The notes under the pieces were generated by a model that was not told where the DNA came from, searched no databases, and saw only the letters and a program-made list of their open reading frames with translations. Position numbers and translations under genes: made by a program. Below are positions 14,910-15,660 of a stretch of DNA of 15,660 bases, piece by piece. This DNA comes from JAUWNJ01 sp034190305 (GTDB taxonomy: Bacteria > Planctomycetota > Phycisphaerae > SM23-33): NCBI GenBank assembly GCA_034190305.1, contig JAXHSV010000052.1, positions 1 to 15,660 on the forward strand, written 5' to 3'. Each line of letters starts with the position of its first letter. Position 1 is the stretch's first letter.

Positions 14910-14973
14910 TAATCGTCGCCGCCCAAGAAGTCGTTGAAGATTAAACGAAACGCGTGAAACAGGAATGACAATC

Positions 14974-15660
14974 ATGGCCGAGAATGAAAAAGTTGCAATC
15001 GTAACGGGCGCCAGCCGAGGAATCGGACTGGAAATCACCCGACAACTGCTGGGGATGGGCATGACCGTCGTGGCGGTCGATATTCGCGAGGATTTGCTTG
15101 GTGAAATGGCCGACAAACTGCCGGGTTTGGGCGAGAAACTCGACACCCGTGTTCAGGACGTTACCGACAGCGAGGGTTTCACCGTCGTAATCGACGCGGT
15201 TGCAGAAAAATACAGGCGGATCGACGTTCTGGTCAACAACGCCGGTATAACACGCGACGGGTTGCTGATGCGGATGAGCGACGAGGACTGGGATCTGGTT
15301 TTGAAAGTCAATCTGACCAGCGCGTTTATCGGCACCCGCGCCGTCGCAAGACACATGGTCCGCAGGCGGGAAGGCGTTATCATCAACATGGCCTCCTTCA
15401 GCGGCATCGAGGGCAACCGCGGACAGGCGAATTATTCGTCATCCAAGGCCGGTCTTATCGGGCTGACAAAGACAACCGCAAAGGAACTGGCCGGTAAGAA
15501 TGTGCGCGCCAACGCCATTGCGCCGGGCTTTATCGCTACGGAGATGACCGACGCCCTTCCGCAGCAGGCAAAGGATATCGCCCTGGACCTGATCCCGTTG
15601 AAAAAGATGGGGCAACCTTCCGACGTAGCCAGGGTGGTGGCGTTCCTTGCCTGCGATGAC
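14974..15660 (+). CDS. fabG: 3-oxoacyl-ACP reductase, partial (3' end beyond window)
   Basis: This NADPH-dependent short-chain dehydrogenase reduces 3-oxoacyl-ACP in fatty acid elongation. The first 229 residues are present, with roughly 20 missing if it has family length. The nucleotide-binding motif is TGASRGIG at 11-18 and the structural NNAG is at 88-91. The catalytic tetrad is Asn113, Ser141 (INMASFSG), Tyr154 and Lys158 (YSSSK). IAPGFIATEMT (182-192) and the context right after fabD favour FabG over other short-chain dehydrogenases. AGGA at 14961-14964 is 9 nt before the ATG at 14974. An in-frame ATG at 14965 directly abuts AGGA and is less likely. The usual next gene, acpP, would lie outside the window. 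Confidence 0.93.
   Translation, partial: MAENEKVAIVTGASRGIGLEITRQLLGMGMTVVAVDIREDLLGEMADKLPGLGEKLDTRVQDVTDSEGFTVVIDAVAEKYRRIDVLVNNAGITRDGLLMRMSDEDWDLVLKVNLTSAFIGTRAVARHMVRRREGVIINMASFSGIEGNRGQANYSSSKAGLIGLTKTTAKELAGKNVRANAIAPGFIATEMTDALPQQAKDIALDLIPLKKMGQPSDVARVVAFLACDD

Overview
The window is bacterial chromosomal DNA, GC-rich in its core genes. It fits a member of the Planctomycetota, probably near Phycisphaerae. That placement is an inference from the gene set, the GxxExxY protein, the IS200-like/REP-type transposase and the heavy load of palindromic intergenic repeats; no rRNA or other decisive marker is present.

Left part (1-4900): glnS (glutaminyl-tRNA synthetase) and a small membrane protein gene upstream of it lie on the minus strand, with a promoter that predicts a nearly leaderless transcript. 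Next comes a REP-like repeat region carrying a single-domain HUH/Y1 transposase. gltX (glutamyl-tRNA synthetase) follows on the plus strand. A second, gene-less copy of the same repeat pair sits just after gltX. Five copies of one three-hairpin repeat module, each with a GTAG tetranucleotide beside its central hairpin, were identified.

Middle part (4900-8220): a tightly overlapping three-gene operon (54-residue HicB-like protein, two-helix membrane protein, PfkB-family sugar kinase), an AT-rich foldback repeat, thpR (RNA 2',3'-cyclic phosphodiesterase) and recA.

Right part (8220-15660): alaS, then the cluster rpmF-plsX-fabH-[GxxExxY gene]-fabD-fabG, which links ribosomal protein L32 to phospholipid and fatty acid synthesis; fabG runs off the window end. 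A GxxExxY (PD-(D/E)xK-like) gene lies between fabH and fabD inside the two arms of a 'CACAGAG' inverted repeat. An empty copy of that repeat lies between recA and alaS.

The core genes look ordinary. The unusual content is between them: at least five kinds of palindromic repeat, two of which appear in both a gene-carrying and a gene-less form in this one window. These are the best candidates for an under-described mobile or repeat-borne system.
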